From positions 205,992,475-206,056,474 of the forward strand of contig OW240914.1 of NCBI GenBank assembly GCA_933207985.1: DNA of 64,000 bases, in the 5' to 3' direction. Of the stretch, positions 25,001 to 40,000 are shown one piece after another. Both the position numbers and the translations under genes were made by a program. The stretch comes from Pelobates cultripes. Its lineage: Eukaryota; Chordata; Amphibia; Anura; Pelobatidae. The notes below the pieces were generated by a model. It made no database searches and was not told the DNA's origin. It was given only the letters and a program-made list of their open reading frames with translations. Each line of letters starts with the position of its first letter. The first letter of the stretch is position 1.

Positions 25001-28000
25001 GTTTTTATTCAATTATATTTATACCAAAAATGACTGACATACATTCCAAGTGCAAGAGGGATTGCTTGTTCAATGTTGTATTTCATTGTAAATCTAAATT
25101 GTTAACAGTTACAAAATACCCTTTTGTTATCTTTTTTTTTTACTGAAAATTCTAAATCTGTAGCTGTCAATCCTGGCAGATAATACGGGGGTTGTTTACC
25201 AATTTGGTCACAGAGGAGAATTGGCATGAGAATTGCTAATTACAGTATTAAAATATGACACTATTATTTCAGACATCTGGGGAAAGTATTAGAAATGTAA
25301 AAAGATCACTATCATATAGTTTAAGGAAATCTACAAAATGTTATTTTTTTTTCTTTCTGACACTGGTGTTAATTGGATTTATTTTGCTATAATTGTATTT
25401 GTTAATGTTTCCATGTCTGCTGTTTGGCAGACACTTCGCTGCATTCGTCTGGGAGTTCCAATTACATTATGAGTATCAATTTTGTATTCTTAACACTATA
25501 TTGTTCCTTTAAATTGCAACATTGTACAGGGATGGCTTCTTCCTACAATGGTCACATTGATAAGATATTTTATCAAATTTAAACCCAAATTCATAGCTGA
25601 GAGGTGATGTGATTGGCTGGGCATCACTTTATTAGGAAATTATAACCAGCTCACTTGGAGGCCTAATTGCATGTTCACTTTGGTAGGTAAATTTCCCAGT
25701 TAGTGAGTCTTTCCCCACCTTGGCATACCTTAGGGATACCCATTAGATGCCTTAGCCAGAATATTTCTGCTTTGTCCAGATTAGTCATTCCCTGTTCCTT
25801 ATATATCACCCTCTATCCCCAGCCACAGTCATGGGAAAAACAAAGTACACACTGTTTGAATTCTATGGTTTTACATACCAGGACATTATAACAATCATCT
25901 GCTTTAAAATTTGGTAAATACAACCTCAGATGAACAACAACACTTGACATATTACACCGTGTCATGATTTATTTAACAAAAATAAAGCCAAACTAGAGAA
26001 GCTATCTGTGAAAAACTCTATGCAATATGTAAATCCATAGAAATCAAAGAGGGTTAACTTTCTTATTCCCATGACTGTATATACATATATAATATAATGA
26101 CAAAATAATAATACTGCAGTCGTAAAACTGCAACCAGTGGTGGAAATATCGCCAGTGCAGCTGCACCGAGGCCCGGAGTGCTGAGGGGGCCCACTGCCAG
26201 GAGTCCAGCCACTGAGTCTGCTGAGTCTAAATTGCTGCCTGGTAATGGGCCCTCTGGACAGTAATTGGCCCCTTCCAAAGTCTGGGCCCAACGTACTCTG
26301 GGGGCTCAACCCAGCACTATAAGTATCACTTAACAGTGGCCTGTTAGGGTACCATGACTTTTTAAGAGCCTAACCGACCTCTGTGATCTCAGCTGGTTGA
26401 GAGGAAGTGCCAAAGTGAAAAAACATATATATACGGCTAGGAAAAATGATTTAAACTATACAAAAAAAAAAGTTGTTTTTTTTTATAACTTAAATCTGCT
26501 AAAAATATATAACATCAAGTAATATACAGTACTAGTGATATTACATTCAGGCTAGTCTTTAAGCATATAAGATAGAAACAAGTAGCTGGTACTGCTAGTA
26601 CTTTGAATCTCGAGTGTGCACTGTCAGGATAATATACAGTACTAGTGATATTACATTCAGGCTAGTCTTTAAGCATATAAGATAGAAACAAGTAGCTGGT
26701 ACTGCTAGTACTTTGAATCTCGAGTGTGCACTGTCAGGATTACAATATGATCCAGCACGTAGATTTGTGTAACACAGAGGACTGATAGGTAACGTATACC
26801 GGACCTTAGAATGGCCGGACTAACGTACCAAAAAATAGTCAGGAATAGCCGAAGTCAAGGGATACAGAAAGAGACACAACGATAAGGAAAAGCCAGGAGT
26901 CAGGGATGCCAGAAAACAGGGAAGTCAAAAACAATGCCAAAGTCAAATAACCAGAATTACCAGAATCAATAACGCGCTCTCGGACAACCACAAGGGAAAC
27001 CATGACAGGGCACTGAGCAAGAGGAGAACGGGGCCTAAATAATCCTCCTCTAGATCTGATAGGCTGTAACCGGCCTTTGACCCCAAAGGCAGTTAGCAGG
27101 TTCCTATTTGCAAGATTGCTGCTGTGGATTGATTGCTGCTCGGCACAACTTTTCCTGTCAGGACAGTAATGTTGCTTGGCACAACTTTTCCTGTCAGAAC
27201 AATAAATGCCATTAATCACATTTTTATGTGCAGATGAATACAAGTGACATGCACACTCTTAGACTCCCAAAATATAGAAGGAGAGGTTAAAAAGTGGGGA
27301 GGGGGGGCCTAATCTAAATTAATCTAATCTAATGTAAATTTAAGACCTCGCAAGAATAACAAAAAATTTGAAATATAAAAACTATAAGTTCAGAGTCTTA
27401 AAAAGTTTAAATAGATAAGATCCAAGATAAAGATCCAAAACTACACCCATATCAACATACAGAAATGAGAACACATATATAGAATAGCTACATCTACATA
27501 GCTTAAAGGACCACTATAGGCACCCAGACCACTTCAGCTTAATGAAGTGGTCTGGGTGCCAGGTCCAGCTAGGGTTAACCCTTTTTGCTATAAACATAGC
27601 AGTTTCAGAGAAACTGCTATGTTTACACTGAGGGTTAATCCAGCCTCTAGAGCCTCTAGTGGCTGTCTCATTGACAGCCGCTAGAGGCGCTTGAGTGCTT
27701 CTCACTGTGAAAATCACAGTGAGAAGATGCCAGCGTCCATAGGAAAGCATTGTAAATGCTTTCCTATGAACTGGCTGAATGCGCGCGCGGCTCGCTGGGA
27801 GGGAGGAGAGAAGGAGGAAAGCACCCCGCCCGGCGCTGGAGAAAGGTAAGATTTTAACCCCTTCCTCTCCCCAGAGCCTGGCGGGAGGGGGACCCTGAGG
27901 GTGGGGGCACCCTCAGGGCACTATAGTGTCAGGAAAACGAGTATGTTTTCCTGGCACTATAGTGGTCCTTTAATATGGAGATCCATCAAGATAAAAATCG

Positions 28001-31000
28001 ATGGATACAGGAACTCCTGGAGATATCTTTTTCTTTTCTTCATTCTTTCTCCCTCCTTTTCTTGTTCTCACACTATTATTTACTACAACATACATTTCCT
28101 ACTCCGCTTTTGTTTAAATTTTAATTTTTCATTTATTTATAATTGTATTTTTATTCCCATTATATATATTTATTTATTTTTATTTATAGTTGCTTTCATT
28201 GTTTTGATTTTTATTCTTATTTATTTCTTCATCCACGCATTCTTTATTTATTGTTTATATTTTTTATATATTTTTTTAGTTTCATTTATATGTTTTTTAT
28301 TTATGTATTTATTTATTTTCTATCCTCTATCTATTGCTGTTTATTTTCTATTACTCTATCTATTGCTGTAGACCTATTTTCTACCCATTATAAATATTTT
28401 TCGTCCTATTCTCTACTTCTATACAATCTAACACACTTTTAACATAGAAACATAGAAACATAGAATGTGACGGCAGATAAGATCCATTCGGCCCATCTAG
28501 TCTGCCCAATTTTCTAAATACTTTCATTAGTCCCTAGCCTTATCTTATAGTTAGGATAGCCTTATTCCTATCCCACGCATGCTTAAACTCCTTTACTGTG
28601 TTAACCTCTACCACTTCAGCTGGAAGGTTATTCCATGCATCCACTGCCCTCTCAGTAAAATAATACTTCCTGATATTATTTTTAAACCTTTGTCCCTCTA
28701 ATTTAAGACTATGTCCTCTTGTTGTGGTAGTTTTTCTTCTTTTAAATATAGTCTCCTCCTTTACTGTGTTGATTCCCTTTATATATTTAAATGTTTCTCT
28801 CATATCCCCCCTGTCCCGACTTTCCTGCAAGCTATACATGTTAAGATCCTTTAACCTTTCCTGGTAAGTTTTATCCCGCAATCCATGAACCAGTTTAGTA
28901 GCCCTTCTCTGAACCCTCTCTAAGGTATCAATATCCTTCTGAAGATACTGTCTCCAGTACTGTGTACAATACTCCAAGTGAGGTCTCACCAGTGTTCTGT
29001 ATAATGGCATGAGCACTTCCCTCTTTCTACTGCTAATACCTCTCCCTATACAACTAAGCATTCTGCTAGCATTTCCTGCTGCTCTATTACATTGTCTGCC
29101 TACCTTTAAGTCATCAGAAATAATTACCCCTAAATCCCTTTCCTCAGATGTTGAGGTTAGGGCTCTATCAAATATTCTGTACTCTGCCCTTGGGTTTTTA
29201 CGTCCAAGATGCATTATCTTGCACTTATCCACATTAAAATGTCAGTTGCCACAATTCTGACCATTTTTCTAGTTTACCTAAATCATTTGTCATTTGGCTT
29301 ATCCCTCCTGGAACATCAACCCTGTTACATATCTTAGTATCATCAGCAAAAGACATACCTTACCATCAAGACCTTCTGCAATATCACTAATAAAATATTA
29401 AAGAGAATGGGTCCAAGTACAGATCCCTGAGGTACCCCACTGGTGACAAGTCCAAGCTTCGAATATATTCCATTAACTACAACCCTCTGTTGCCTGTCAC
29501 TCAGCTACTGCCTTACCCATTCAACAATATTGGAATCCAAACTTAAAGATTGCAGTTTATTGATAAGCCTTCTATGTGCAGCAGTGTCAAAAGCCTTACT
29601 GAAATCTAGGTAAGCAATGTCTACTGCACCACCCTGATCTATAATTTTAGTTACCCAATTAAAAAAAATCAATAAGATTAGTTTGGCATGATCTCCCTGA
29701 AGTAAACCCATGTTGTCTCTGATCTTGAAATCCATGTGTTTTTAGATGTTCATCAATCCTATCCTTTAACATGTTTCCATCACTTTCCCCACTACTGAAG
29801 TAAGGCTTACTGGCCTATAGTTGCCCGACTCCTCCCTATTACCTTTCTTGTAAATGGGCACAACATTCGCTAACTTCCAATCTTCTGGGACTACTCCTGT
29901 TAACAATGATTGCTTAAATAAATCTGTTAATGGTTTTGCTAGTACACCACTAAGCTCTTTTAATAGCTTTGGGTGTATTCCATCAGGTCCCATTGACTTA
30001 TTTGTCTTTACTTTTGACAGTTGAAATAGAACCTCTTTCTCTGTAAACTCACAAGTAATAAATGACTCATTTATCCTTTTTCTTAACTGAGGTCCCTTTC
30101 CTTCATTTTCATCTGTAAATACAGAACGAAAATATTAATTGAGGCAGTTAGCTAGACCTTTATCCTCTTCTACATACCTTCCTTCTTTTGTTTTTAATCT
30201 AACTAATCCTTGTTTTACTTTTCTTTTCTCATTTATGTATCTAAAAAATGTTGTATCCCCCTTTTTTACTGACTGTGCTATTTTCTCTTCTGTGTGTGAT
30301 TTGGAAGCTCTTATAACTTGCTTAGCCTCTTTCTGCCTAATCTTATAGATCATTTTGTCTTCCTCACTCTGGGTTTTTTTTATAATTCCTAAATGCTAAC
30401 TTTTTGTTTTTAACTATTTTGGCCACATCTGTGGAGTACCACAGTGGTTTCTTGAATTTTTTGCTTTTACTGAGAAGCCTAATGCAATTTTCTGTTGCTT
30501 TCAATAGTGCAACTTTTAAATAATCCCATTTCTCTTGGACTTTATTTAAATTGCTCCAGTCTGATAATGACTCCTCTACACATATACTAATTTTAGAAAA
30601 GTCTGTTTTTCTAAAGTCTAAAACTTTTGTTTTTGTGTGGTGTTGCTCAGTCACTGTTCTTATATTAAACCACACTGACTGATGATCACTGGATCCTAAA
30701 CTTTCACCTACAGTAATATCTGATACCAAATCTCCATTTGTTAACACTAAATCTAGTATGGCCTCTTTACGAGTTGGCTCCTAAACAACTTGTTTTAGAG
30801 ACAATCCCAGTAGGGAGTTTAGAATATGTGTGCTCCTGGCACAAGTAGCTAATTTTGTTTTCCAATTTAGATCAGGAAGATTAAAGTCACTCATGATGAT
30901 AACTTCCCCCTTTATTGTCATTTTAGCTATTTCCTCAACTAGTAGATTATCTAACTCTTCAATTTGTCCTGGGGGCCTATAAATCACACCTACACAAGTT

Positions 31001-34000
31001 ACTGTGTGATTACCAAATTCTAACGTAACCCAAACGGACTCTATGTTTGCCTCACTAACTTTTATTAGGCTAGATTTTATGCTATCCTTCACATACAAGG
31101 CCACCCCTCCCCCTTTCTTGCCTTCCCTATCTTTCCTATATAAAGAGTACCCTGGTATTGCTATGTCCCAGTCATTTTTCTCATTATACCATGTCTCAGT
31201 AACAGCGACTAAATCTACACTATCAGTTGCCATTCTTGCCCTAAGTTCATGGATCTTATTCCCTAAACGGCGATCATTTGTAGACATGACTCTAAGCTTA
31301 TTATTTTTTAACACAATTGCTACAGTCACCTTCTGTCCTTGTTTTGGGGGACAATTGGATTGATGTTTTATCACCCTTTTGCCCCCCCCCAGTTTAAATA
31401 CATCCTAGCAAAACCTCTGAACTGCTCACTGAGAACATTTGTTCCCTTCTGAGAAAGATGCAAACCATATTTTTTGTACAGCTTATCTCCATTCCAATCA
31501 GAGCTACCATGAGAAATAAAGCCAAATCCTTGCTACCGACACCATTCACCAAGCCACAAATTAAAGTCCCTTATACGCATCTGCCTGTTGTTCTGAGTGT
31601 TATGCACAGGCAGAACTTCAGAGAATGACAGTGTGGAAGCAACCTGCCGTATATCATTGGCAAAAACACAAAAAACTTCCTTAACCTCTGAAACCTCATT
31701 GCAAGCAAAGTCTTTTGTCCCTAGATGGACAAGTACATCCAATTCCCCTTCCTGCTTTGCTTGCTTAACAATATTACAGATACGTGTCCTGTCTCTGTGA
31801 GCAGTAGCTCCAGGAAGACACCTCACAAGACAACCATTGTCCATCTCCACACCTCTTATAATGGAATCCCCCAACAAAAACTGCTTTCTATTAGGCCTCA
31901 CCATAGTCTCCAAGACGGTCTCCACAACACCACTAGCCTCAGTGCCTCTCTTCACAACACCACTAGCCTCAGTGCCTCTCTCCACAATACCACTAGCCTC
32001 AGTGCCTCTCTCCACAACACCACTAGCCTCAGTGCCTCTCTCCACAATACCATTACACTCTGAAAGTGCAGAAAATGAATTATGAAGAGAAACAGACTGT
32101 GCAAAATGCCTTTTATCCACAACTCTACCAGATCCTACAGTAATCCATCTGCCATTCCTTGTATGTCTCTGCGGCAGTGGCTTTGCAGCAGTTCCAGTCT
32201 GAGTTTGTTCACCAGATAATTTACAAATCTCAGACTTCAAAAATACAATCTCCTGCCGCAAGATAGAGAGTGGAACGTGAAACAAATGCATATCAACTAT
32301 TACACTGAATCTGCCATTCCAATGAGGAGAATAGTTTAAATCGAACAAATCTTAACTTTGTATTTATCCTCCTGAATACCTCAGATTACCTCCAGAATAT
32401 CTCCAACTACACACTTAGAAACAGCACTTAGAAGTAGCAACCAAGCTATATTAGCCAAGCTAATGACTACAGCCCTTATATAACTCCTAAAATCACCACC
32501 CACTAGGAATGTTTAACACCTGGGTAGGCATCTGCTTATTTGTAAACAATAGCTAATTTAAACAGCAATCAATAGAAAGTAATCTAATCAAATGCCTTAT
32601 AATTGCCAACAGGAATTCAAACCTTGTGCAATCAGTAACCTTTTCCTACAGATGAATCTTACATGTAACAGTAGAAAAGAAAGCTCTTAGCACAACTCTT
32701 AGACAGTTGAAGCTTCTGTAAAACTCTCCAGAATATCTCCAACCACACACTTAGAAGCAACACTTAAATGAAGCAACCAAGCTATATTAGCCAAGCTAAT
32801 GACCACAACTCTTATATAACTCCTAAAATCACCACCCACTAGGAATGTTTAACACCTGGGTAGGCCTCTGCTTATTTGCAAACAATAGCTCATTTAAACA
32901 GCAATCAATAGCAAGTCATCTAATAAAATGCCTTATAATTACCAACAGGAATTCAAACCTTGTGCAATCAGTAACCTTTTCCTACAGATGAATCTTACCT
33001 GTAACAGTAGAAAAGAAAGCTCTTAGCACAACTCTTAGACAGTTGAAGCTTCTGTAAAACTCTCCAGAATATTTTCCCCATATCCCTCCTGTTATGCAAC
33101 TACTGTCATCTGGGTTTTTATACCATGTCATGTATTTAGCAATACACTCTTCCCACTCTTCTTTACGACATGAGCAACATATAGATACTTAAGAACTCAC
33201 ATGGTAACTACCTAATAGTAACAACAAAGAGACACAGATTATCATTTAAGTAGACAAGTTCAATTTATACAATAAGAAATTGGAAATGTGCAACAAATAA
33301 GTAATAATGCCGAATCTGCACGATACAGATTATACATATACACATCTTTTATTGTTAGGTTTCTGTTTACACTATTTCATATATTAATATGTTAAACTGC
33401 AACTTCACCACTTTTTTCATTTTTTGCAAATGATGTTTATACAAAATATGTTTTAAACTACAATATTTTCTCATCTTTAGCATTCACTGTGTGATATGTG
33501 CATTTTAAGAACTACATATCGATCACAGATTACCTCCACAGATGAAATCAATCGAAACAATCCCACAAACATACTAGAGGTGGGATCTATAAAACCTTGT
33601 TCTCTACTCAGCATTTACTATGATGCCCTGAAGAAGTAAGCACAAGGCTTACGAAACGCGTAGGATTTTGGCCAATACCGAACAGCATCGAAAACGGGCA
33701 TTCCCTGAGAGCCACCGTACTTTCACTCCGGCTATTGTGGCACGCTTTACCGGAGAGACGTGAAGGTGGAGGGAAGTGCTTGGGGACCCGATACTTCTAT
33801 TTTTCTTTTTCTTGGGTCTTTATTTCAGTCTAACTTTTTATTAACCTCCATCCTCGCGCTGCAATTTGTTTTATTGACTCCATATGACATAGTAATCTGG
33901 AGGAAAGTATCTATAGAATATTTTGACTTGACATGACTGCTTTACAGGAAAATCCTAGGACAGAAATAAATGAAGGGCCTTATGCAATCAAACATCTGCT

Positions 34001-37000
34001 GTGAACTCTAATCTCATTTATCACCAACTTTTGTTACAGTCATTTTTGTTTGTTTCTTTTGGATTAGGCTGTATTCTGTTAAAGTAGAGAATTAATTTGT
34101 AGCTGTAATTAAGATAGTCTGTCTCTCCAAATTGATCATTCTCATAAAAAAACATATCCATCCCACTGCCTAATTTTTTTAAAGTAAATAAAATTAGCTA
34201 TCTGGAGATTAAATCCTTTGCTATCTACGTCTTACTCTCCTGATCCCCCATAACCTGGGAGGTTTAGACTGTCATATTGTATGCTTTATACTTGCAGAAA
34301 CAAAGTGGATCTAGCAATGGATAAACCTGCAGTTGTCACCCACTGAAATATATATAATGGATACTGCCCCTTAAAAACACTCCAAGCACCATAACTGCTA
34401 CAACCAGCTGTAGTGGTTACTGTGCCAGGAATGCCTTGCTGTTGTCCAGTGTATATAGGTAAACCATTTTCTAACATTTTGACTTCTAATCTTCGATCTG
34501 CTGGGTGCCGCTTCCTGTCACACTGCAGAAGGAAACTCTTTACATTAAAGGAGACAAACATGTATTCCTGACCCTATAGTGTTAACACCACCATCTTGCG
34601 CCCCTGGGCCCCTCATGCCTCCATAAATATAGTAAAACATTTTTTTACTGTATTCAAGCCTAAAGCTGTAAATCTGTATTCTGTTAGACTCAGAAAAACA
34701 AGCAGTCTGCTGACATGTGGTAGCCTGATCCAATCACAGTGCTTCCCCATAGGATTGGCTGAGACTGACAAAGAGCCAGATCAGGGGCAGAGCCAGCATG
34801 ATTCAAACACAGCCCTGGCCAATCAGCATCTCCTCATAGAGATGAATTGAATCAATGATCTCTATGAGGAAAGTTCAGTGTCTGCATGCAGAGGGGGGAG
34901 ATACTAAATCACAGGATGATGTGCACAGTGCTGCCCTGTGCTCTGCTTACAGCAGATCTGAGTGGATGGAGGCATATTATGCCTCCATCAACTCCGAAAT
35001 CCCTCTGGTTCACTCTGAGTGACTGCAACTGGAGGTGTTCCTAGCGTTCAATGTAAACACTGTATTTTCTCTGAAAATACAGTGTTTACATGAGAAAGGC
35101 TGCAGGGAGCTTTAGTTCTCACCTGAACAACCTCATTAAGCTAAAGTTGTTCAGGTGACTATACTGTCCCTTTAAAGGACCACTATAGTCCCAGGAAAAC
35201 ATACTCGTTTTCCTGGCACTACAGTGCCCTGAGGGTGCCCCCACCCTCAGGGTCCCCCTCCCGCCCGGCTCTGGGGAGAGGAAAGGGTTAAAAATTACCT
35301 TTTTTTTCCAGTGCCGGGTGGGGAGCTCTCCTCCTCCTCTCCTCCCCTTCGGCTGAATGCGCACGCGCGGCAGGAGCTGCACGAGCATTCAGCCGGTCTC
35401 ATAGGAAAGCATTTACAATGCTTTCCTATGGACGCTGTGATTTTCACAATGAGAAGCACGCAAACGCCTCTAGCGGCTGTCAGTCAGACAGCCACTAGAG
35501 GAGTTGGAGGCTGGATTAACCCTATTATAAACATAGCAGTTTCTCTGAAACTGTTATGTTTATTTAAAAAAGGGTTAATCCTAGCTGGACCTGGCACCCA
35601 GACCACTTCATTAAGCTGAAGTGGTCTGGGTGCCTAGAGTGGTCCTTTAAGCTAAGCCTAGCAGTTCCTCTCAGGCTAAGTGCTTTCAGCTGTCAGGAAT
35701 TGCTCAGGAGAGCTAACAGAAGCTTCTTGCATGGAGTGTATGGCTACAGATAGGCAGCGAGTGAAGGGGGGAGATACTAAATCACAGGATGGCTCACAGA
35801 TAGGCAGCGAGTGAAGCTCAACTCGGCAGAGCCCAAAAGGAATCAAACCATCTTCAAATGGCTTGATTATTAACGTTAAAGAATGTTTAAAAAGATACAA
35901 AAGCACATTCAAAATATGATCATTTCCATTGGAAATTAATATGTAAAAATATGTGAACAAAAAAACCCAAAAAACACTTACTTGTATGTTTCATCATAGT
36001 CATTGACTTTATCTCCAAGCTTCATTCAAGTCCACAGAGCATCTTTTATGAATAAAGATTTTGAATCTCAATTCAACTTCTTTTAAATGGACACCTTGGT
36101 TCTTTTCATAAAAGGTCGTCAGCTGGGGTGTTTTGCAGATTAATCTCTCAGTGTAACAGTAATGATGCGTAATAGTCCACAGCTGTAACATATATGGACA
36201 AATGAGTCCTGCAAATTCAGAGAAGACTCTGTTCTTTTGTCCATAGGTCAACATGCACAAGGTTGGACTTCATACAACTCAAATTACGTTGTAACATTCT
36301 TTAGCAATTCCTGCTATGCTAAAACTGTAACTTCCCATTGGAATTATAGACTGACCTTTAAACTTTATGACTTTCTAAAAAAAACACTGAACAACCATGG
36401 TGTTTTACATTTGTAGATGTTTTGCCTTTTTTTGGTCTTTTCCTTTTGAGTCAACCAACTGAAAAATAGGACGATAACCAGAGCCAATGGCAATATATTT
36501 TTGGAGATACACAAAATTAAATATTCATTAACATTTTACATTTCATATTGGTGGCAATATGAACTGCATGATTGCAGAAGAGATACGTAATATATTTTCT
36601 ATGCATCTGGTAGATCTGGGAAAATATTTGAAGAACTCTACACACTCATGTTGTAACATCAGCATATATACTTGCTTCTTGTTCTCCACCTTGGCAGACT
36701 TTTTTTGCGGAGTTTGGGGGGTACCAAGAGGAACTGTACTTTTTTTTTCTTTACTGCACATTTGGTAGTTTCTGAAATGCATACGTGATTGTGCATAAAA
36801 AGGTTTATTGGACCTTTCAAGTTTAGTTTTTGTTTGTTTGTTTTTTAAATGGGTTTGTGGGGGGGAGTTTTGGGGGGAGGGGTGGAGGGTTAATAAATAA
36901 TAAATAGCAAATGTATGTTTATTAAATCGTTCACTAAGTGGTTGTTTTAACACAGGGCCAACATTGACTGGGAAGGGGGAGTTACAGAGGGAAAAGTTGA

Positions 37001-40000
37001 AATACATTATAAGATGCATTTGAGACCACCCAAAAAGGCATGTCATTTGTCTAGCACTCAAAGCAACCAGGCTTCATTTTACATACTTTATATTTATTAT
37101 TTTGATACATAAAATTTGTATATAGGCATTTGTTATTCAATTATATTTATGCACTTATTTAGTGCGACTGATAGATGATGCACTAAAAAGAATACTTACA
37201 ATTAAATGTATTGTATTTGTGTATATAGCTTTTGGAATGAGTTAAATGTTCATTTAACTTTATTCAGATCTGCTGTGGGTATCCCAAAAACAGTACTGGG
37301 AGTTATGTTCAGCTGTCACCTTTCTAATATTGAGAGGAAACAGCTGAACTGCATTTTATAAAAACCTAAACTAGTGGATTATGTATTACAGCATTATATT
37401 ATGTACAGCATTATATTATGTACAACATTTTAGGAGCAGAGGGACATAAAGGGTAGGTTTGTGAAGCAAAATAAATTAATTCAAAAAGAAAACGAGATTT
37501 ATTGAGCCAAACACGTGTGGGTGGCCAGACTGCCTATTCAAGGTGTGTTAAACTATCCATGAGTTTAATTGCACAGGTAAATGGCAGATCTATTGAAAGT
37601 ATTAAGTGGGTTAACAAGGAATTGCAGAAAGTGGGCTGAATCTTTGAGGATATTTAGCCTTAGAATATTTACTTGTAGCCAATGTCAGAAGGTACACAGA
37701 ACAGTCTGGATTGGTTGCTATAGAAACTAAAATCTCTGGAGAGGCCTGCTTTCGAAAAGGCACGCACTGGTTTGAAATGGAAATTTACTTTTATACAGCC
37801 TGTGTATAAATCAATTATACCCATGTAATATTTGTTTAGGATATATTTTTTAATTATTTATTTTGGTGGGTTTATTTTATTTAATTTTTTTTGTTGTTGC
37901 TACAATCATGATAATATTGCTTTGGAAATAAATGTAAGTCACTACATCGTTAAATGCTACAAGACAAAAGGCTTGTCCTTTAATTTGCCTTTGCAATTCA
38001 GTTAACCTTGGGTAAGGAAGGAAATTATAGTAGAGGGCATTTTAAAAGGTGATGTTATTCACATGAGATAGCAATGGATGAATCTTTCTCTCTGAGTATC
38101 CTTTCCTTTGTCCCCTATCTGCCAGGGAGTAAAAAATCAGAATGTAAACAAGAGTGGCTGTGCATAAAGGTTTATTACTTGTGAAATATTTGCATTATGT
38201 TGTGTTGGAATTGACCAGATAACTGATTATGCACCACAACTATTACGGTTGTTTATAGAATGGTGGCAGAGAGGTTATAGGCTTGCAGAAATTGGCGGGA
38301 ATCTACCACGCTAGAGGTTTTTAGGTAATTTTGCTATTCATAAGATGGACATTTCCAGCAATTCAATATTAAACTATTTAAAGGACCAATCTTGGGGAAC
38401 AACTCACAAGGGCCTCTTGAAAATCTGGATTCTAGTGGGGTTAAAATTAAAGGAATACTATAAGCACTATAACCACTACAGCCAACTGTAGTGGTTGTGG
38501 TGCCTACAGCGCACTGCAACATCCAAGTGTAATTTGACAAACCGTTTTTGAATGGTTTGACAAATTACCTGGGTGACCACAGCCATGTTCCCTGCTTCTG
38601 GATTCTCCTGCAGAAGAATATGGATAGCTCTACTGAATTAAAGAGGGCAATGCATGGCTGAGACCATCAGTTAAGAGCTCTCATCCAAAGAGCATGGTCA
38701 AGTATTGGTAAGGTGTAACTGCAGAGAGACATCTAACTTCTGCTAGGGAAGACAGGTTGCGGCATCAGGCACTCCTGACACCATAATCAGTACAGTGGGT
38801 TGTAGTGTTGGGAGTGATTATTTAAGCATAGGAAAAGTCCAAGATGTTTGGCATATAGTTTATAGGCCTAGCATTTAATAATAAATGAACTATACGTTTT
38901 CCAAAAGTTTCTATAGGTTTTTTTTTTCCGGCTATATGATGAGGTCTAGTAAATAGTTTAACTTGTGTTGTCCTTTAGAAAACTGCAAAGTTACAATGAC
39001 CTAACACAGCATCAAATAGAATAGAAGGAATTCCATAGGGAGACAGACATAGCAACACAGAATTTGTAGTGCCAGAGAATGGCTCTCCTTGATTTCAAAT
39101 GCTATCTATTATATTATAAAATTACCAATCAAAACTGTGTAGTGTGATAAGGAGATATAAAAATTACTGAGGCATTTTACACACTATTCTAGCACAACAA
39201 CATTTTGTAATAAGAAGATTCCAAAGCTGCACAAACTGAGACATATTTGAGCCTGAGCTCAAAAGGGTTAATTTGCTGAACAATATGTTCAACCATTTCA
39301 GTTGTCAGCTTACTGAAACTCTATGTAAATCACAGATCTGCATCTAAACAATCCAGTATTTTCAGATTGCCCTATATATATATCTTTCAGCCTCTAAATG
39401 TTTCACTTTATGATCTCTGAATAACGTGTTCCTGGATTTTTTTTCACGGGATATTATATGAAACCTTTTAAAAAGATTGATGAAATTAGTTTTTTTCCAG
39501 ATCATTTAAATCGACCTAACAGTGTTATAACAATAAACTTTACAATAAAATCAAATGAGAAAAGATTTATTGAAAATTAATGTAAAAGGGATGGCTAATG
39601 GCTGGTATTTCCAATTGCTGTTGACTGTGAGCCATATGTATAAAGAGAATTTTTGAGAAAGTGCTAAAAGTGGAGCAATAATCGGGAACATTTCCTGGTG
39701 ATTTACACATTTAGGACTTTGATGCATATTTGTCTTAATACAATATGGCTCTATAAATACTATCATGGCCAGCAGCAATATGAGTCATACTCTACAACAA
39801 ATAGACTTTCAGAGCATGTCTACCTGACTACATAACGTTCTAGTCATTCCAATTAAACACATATATTGGAAGACACATTGTACACGTAGACATAAATAAC
39901 ATAGTTGATTGTTACACATTAAAACCATACATCTTTAAAATTATGAATTCATTTCCTTTTCAATCTGTACCATATCTTTTAAAATGTGCATATTTAATGA